This document shows positions 35,717-36,352 of a DNA stretch of 36,352 nucleotides, piece after piece (the first letter of the stretch is position 1; every line of letters begins with the position of its first letter). The notes under the pieces are model-generated. The model had not been told where the DNA came from. It did not search any database and saw only the letters and a list, made by a program, of their open reading frames with translations. Source of the DNA: CAYGUI01 sp964353115 (GTDB lineage: Bacteria; Pseudomonadota; Gammaproteobacteria; JAGOUU01); the NCBI GenBank assembly GCA_964353115.1, contig CAYGUI010000008.1, forward strand, positions 1 through 36,352, written 5' to 3'. Both the position numbers and the translations under genes were made by a program.

Positions 35717-36238
35717 ATGAAAATAATTAAAAAGCATTTCACTGAAATTGACTCAACAAATGATTTTTTGTTGTCACAGGATATAGAACCAAACCAACTT
35801 TGGGTGGTATCTGCTGATTTACAAACTAAAGGCCGTGGGCAGCGTGAAAAAACTTGGCTCTCGCCATCTGGTGGTAACTTATATTTATCTTTGGGTTGGA
35901 TGACGGACGATATTACTAAATATGCTGATAATTTTCCTGAAGAAATAGCCATAAATATAAAAAATATTTTAGATAAAATAATAAATAAAAAAAATTTTAA
36001 AAAAGATCTAATTAGAATAAAAAAACCTAATGATTTATATATTGATCAGCAAAAATTAGGTGGTATTTTAGTTGAAACCAAAGTAAAGAATAATTTTTTA
36101 GCCAAAATAGTTGTTGGAATAGGCATTAATTTAAAAAATAAAATCCCAGGCGCCTGTGCGCTTAGTGATTTTGGAATTGATTTAAATGCTGAGATTTTGA
36201 GGGAGGAGATTGTTTTAGGGATAAACCCTTGGCGTTGA
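35717..36238 (+). CDS. birA: Biotin-protein ligase, C-terminally truncated
   Basis: Activates biotin and attaches it to acyl-CoA carboxylases. The 173 residues cover the core of the catalytic domain: EIDSTNDFLL, TKGRGQREKTWLSPSGGNLY (biotinyl-AMP loop), IKKPNDLYIDQQKLGGILVE (equivalent of the KWPND motif) and VVGIGINL. No N-terminal helix-turn-helix, so not a repressor type. After the helix AEILREEI the homology stops, and the frame ends at 36238 in unrelated sequence, about 100 residues before the end expected from E. coli BirA. The rest of the catalytic domain and the SH3-like C-terminal domain are missing. It may be a pseudogene. Confidence 0.85.
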   Translation: MKIIKKHFTEIDSTNDFLLSQDIEPNQLWVVSADLQTKGRGQREKTWLSPSGGNLYLSLGWMTDDITKYADNFPEEIAINIKNILDKIINKKNFKKDLIRIKKPNDLYIDQQKLGGILVETKVKNNFLAKIVVGIGINLKNKIPGACALSDFGIDLNAEILREEIVLGINPWR

Positions 36239-36293
36239 TGTGTTGAGTTCTTTAGGGGAAGGGGATTTTTATAAAAAATCATGCCCCAACACA
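36218..36293. repeat. Hairpin-rich segment at the birA break, possible mobile-element end
   Basis: Contains a small hairpin (GGGATAAACCC, 36218-36228) and a larger imperfect inverted repeat: TGTGTTG (36239-36245) with CAACACA (36287-36293), inner GGGG (36255-36258) with CCCC (36284-36287, sharing one base with the outer arm), and GATTTTT (36264-36270) with AAAAATC (36274-36280) around an ATA loop. It starts where birA homology ends and looks richer in G+C. No transposase is visible in the remaining 59 bases. Confidence 0.5.
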
Positions 36294-36352
36294 CAGCCCT
36301 TCATTAACCAACCCAGAAGAAATCATCATATCTTTTATTTTGCTGTGAAAAG

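Noticed and set aside
36046..36294. 82-residue minus-strand frame at the right end
   Set aside because: It is mostly antisense to birA and crosses the hairpin; no transposase motif could be recognised.

Overview
The window is an AT-rich piece of a bacterial chromosome that spans the replication origin. The order mnmG-mnmE-yidC-yidD-rnpA-rpmH | oriC | dnaA-dnaN-recF-gyrB is the classical gammaproteobacterial origin region. Together with a grpE-dnaK-dnaJ block behind sigma-32-like promoters, it points to a gammaproteobacterium. The low G+C, tightly overlapping genes and several decaying genes would fit a host-associated lineage such as the Legionellales or Francisella-like groups, but that placement is inference. 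No rRNA, tRNA, CRISPR array or complete insertion sequence was seen.

Layout. 1-5431 (minus strand): mnmG (running off the left edge) and mnmE for tRNA wobble-uridine modification, then yidC, yidD, rnpA and an unusually short rpmH. 5432-5890: oriC, with ten perfect DnaA boxes, seven of them in a large inverted repeat, and AT-rich flanks. 5891-12046 (plus): dnaA, dnaN, recF, gyrB. Two parS-type centromere sites lie in this block, one inside recF and one across its stop codon. 12049-12393 (minus): dgkA. 12457-14867 (plus): an accessory pair, a secreted protein of unknown function and a class-3 lipase-fold protein with a large insertion; these are the least familiar genes here.

14893-35646 (all minus; transcription runs from high to low coordinates): grpE, dnaK, dnaJ, carA, carB, greA, rlmE, ftsH, folP, glmM, hemC, hemD, a lipid A-type acyltransferase, etfB, etfA, isovaleryl-CoA dehydrogenase, methylcrotonyl-CoA carboxylase beta subunit and a methylglutaconyl-CoA hydratase-like enzyme. 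Most neighbours overlap or are a few bases apart. The last five genes form a leucine-catabolism module with its own electron-transfer flavoprotein, but the biotin-carrying carboxylase subunit is not in the window. carB is full length except for one in-frame TAA at 29281-29283. carA carries two palindromic repeats in its interdomain linker, and one of these repeats recurs between dnaK and dnaJ. 35717-36238 (plus): a biotin-protein ligase cut off at its C-terminus where a hairpin-rich tail begins.

Most notable: the DnaA-box inverted repeat, the parS sites embedded in recF, the carB nonsense codon beside a repeat-invaded carA, the truncated birA, and the secreted-protein/lipase pair. No completely new system is evident. 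The pair at 12457-14867 is the best candidate for uncharacterised biology.
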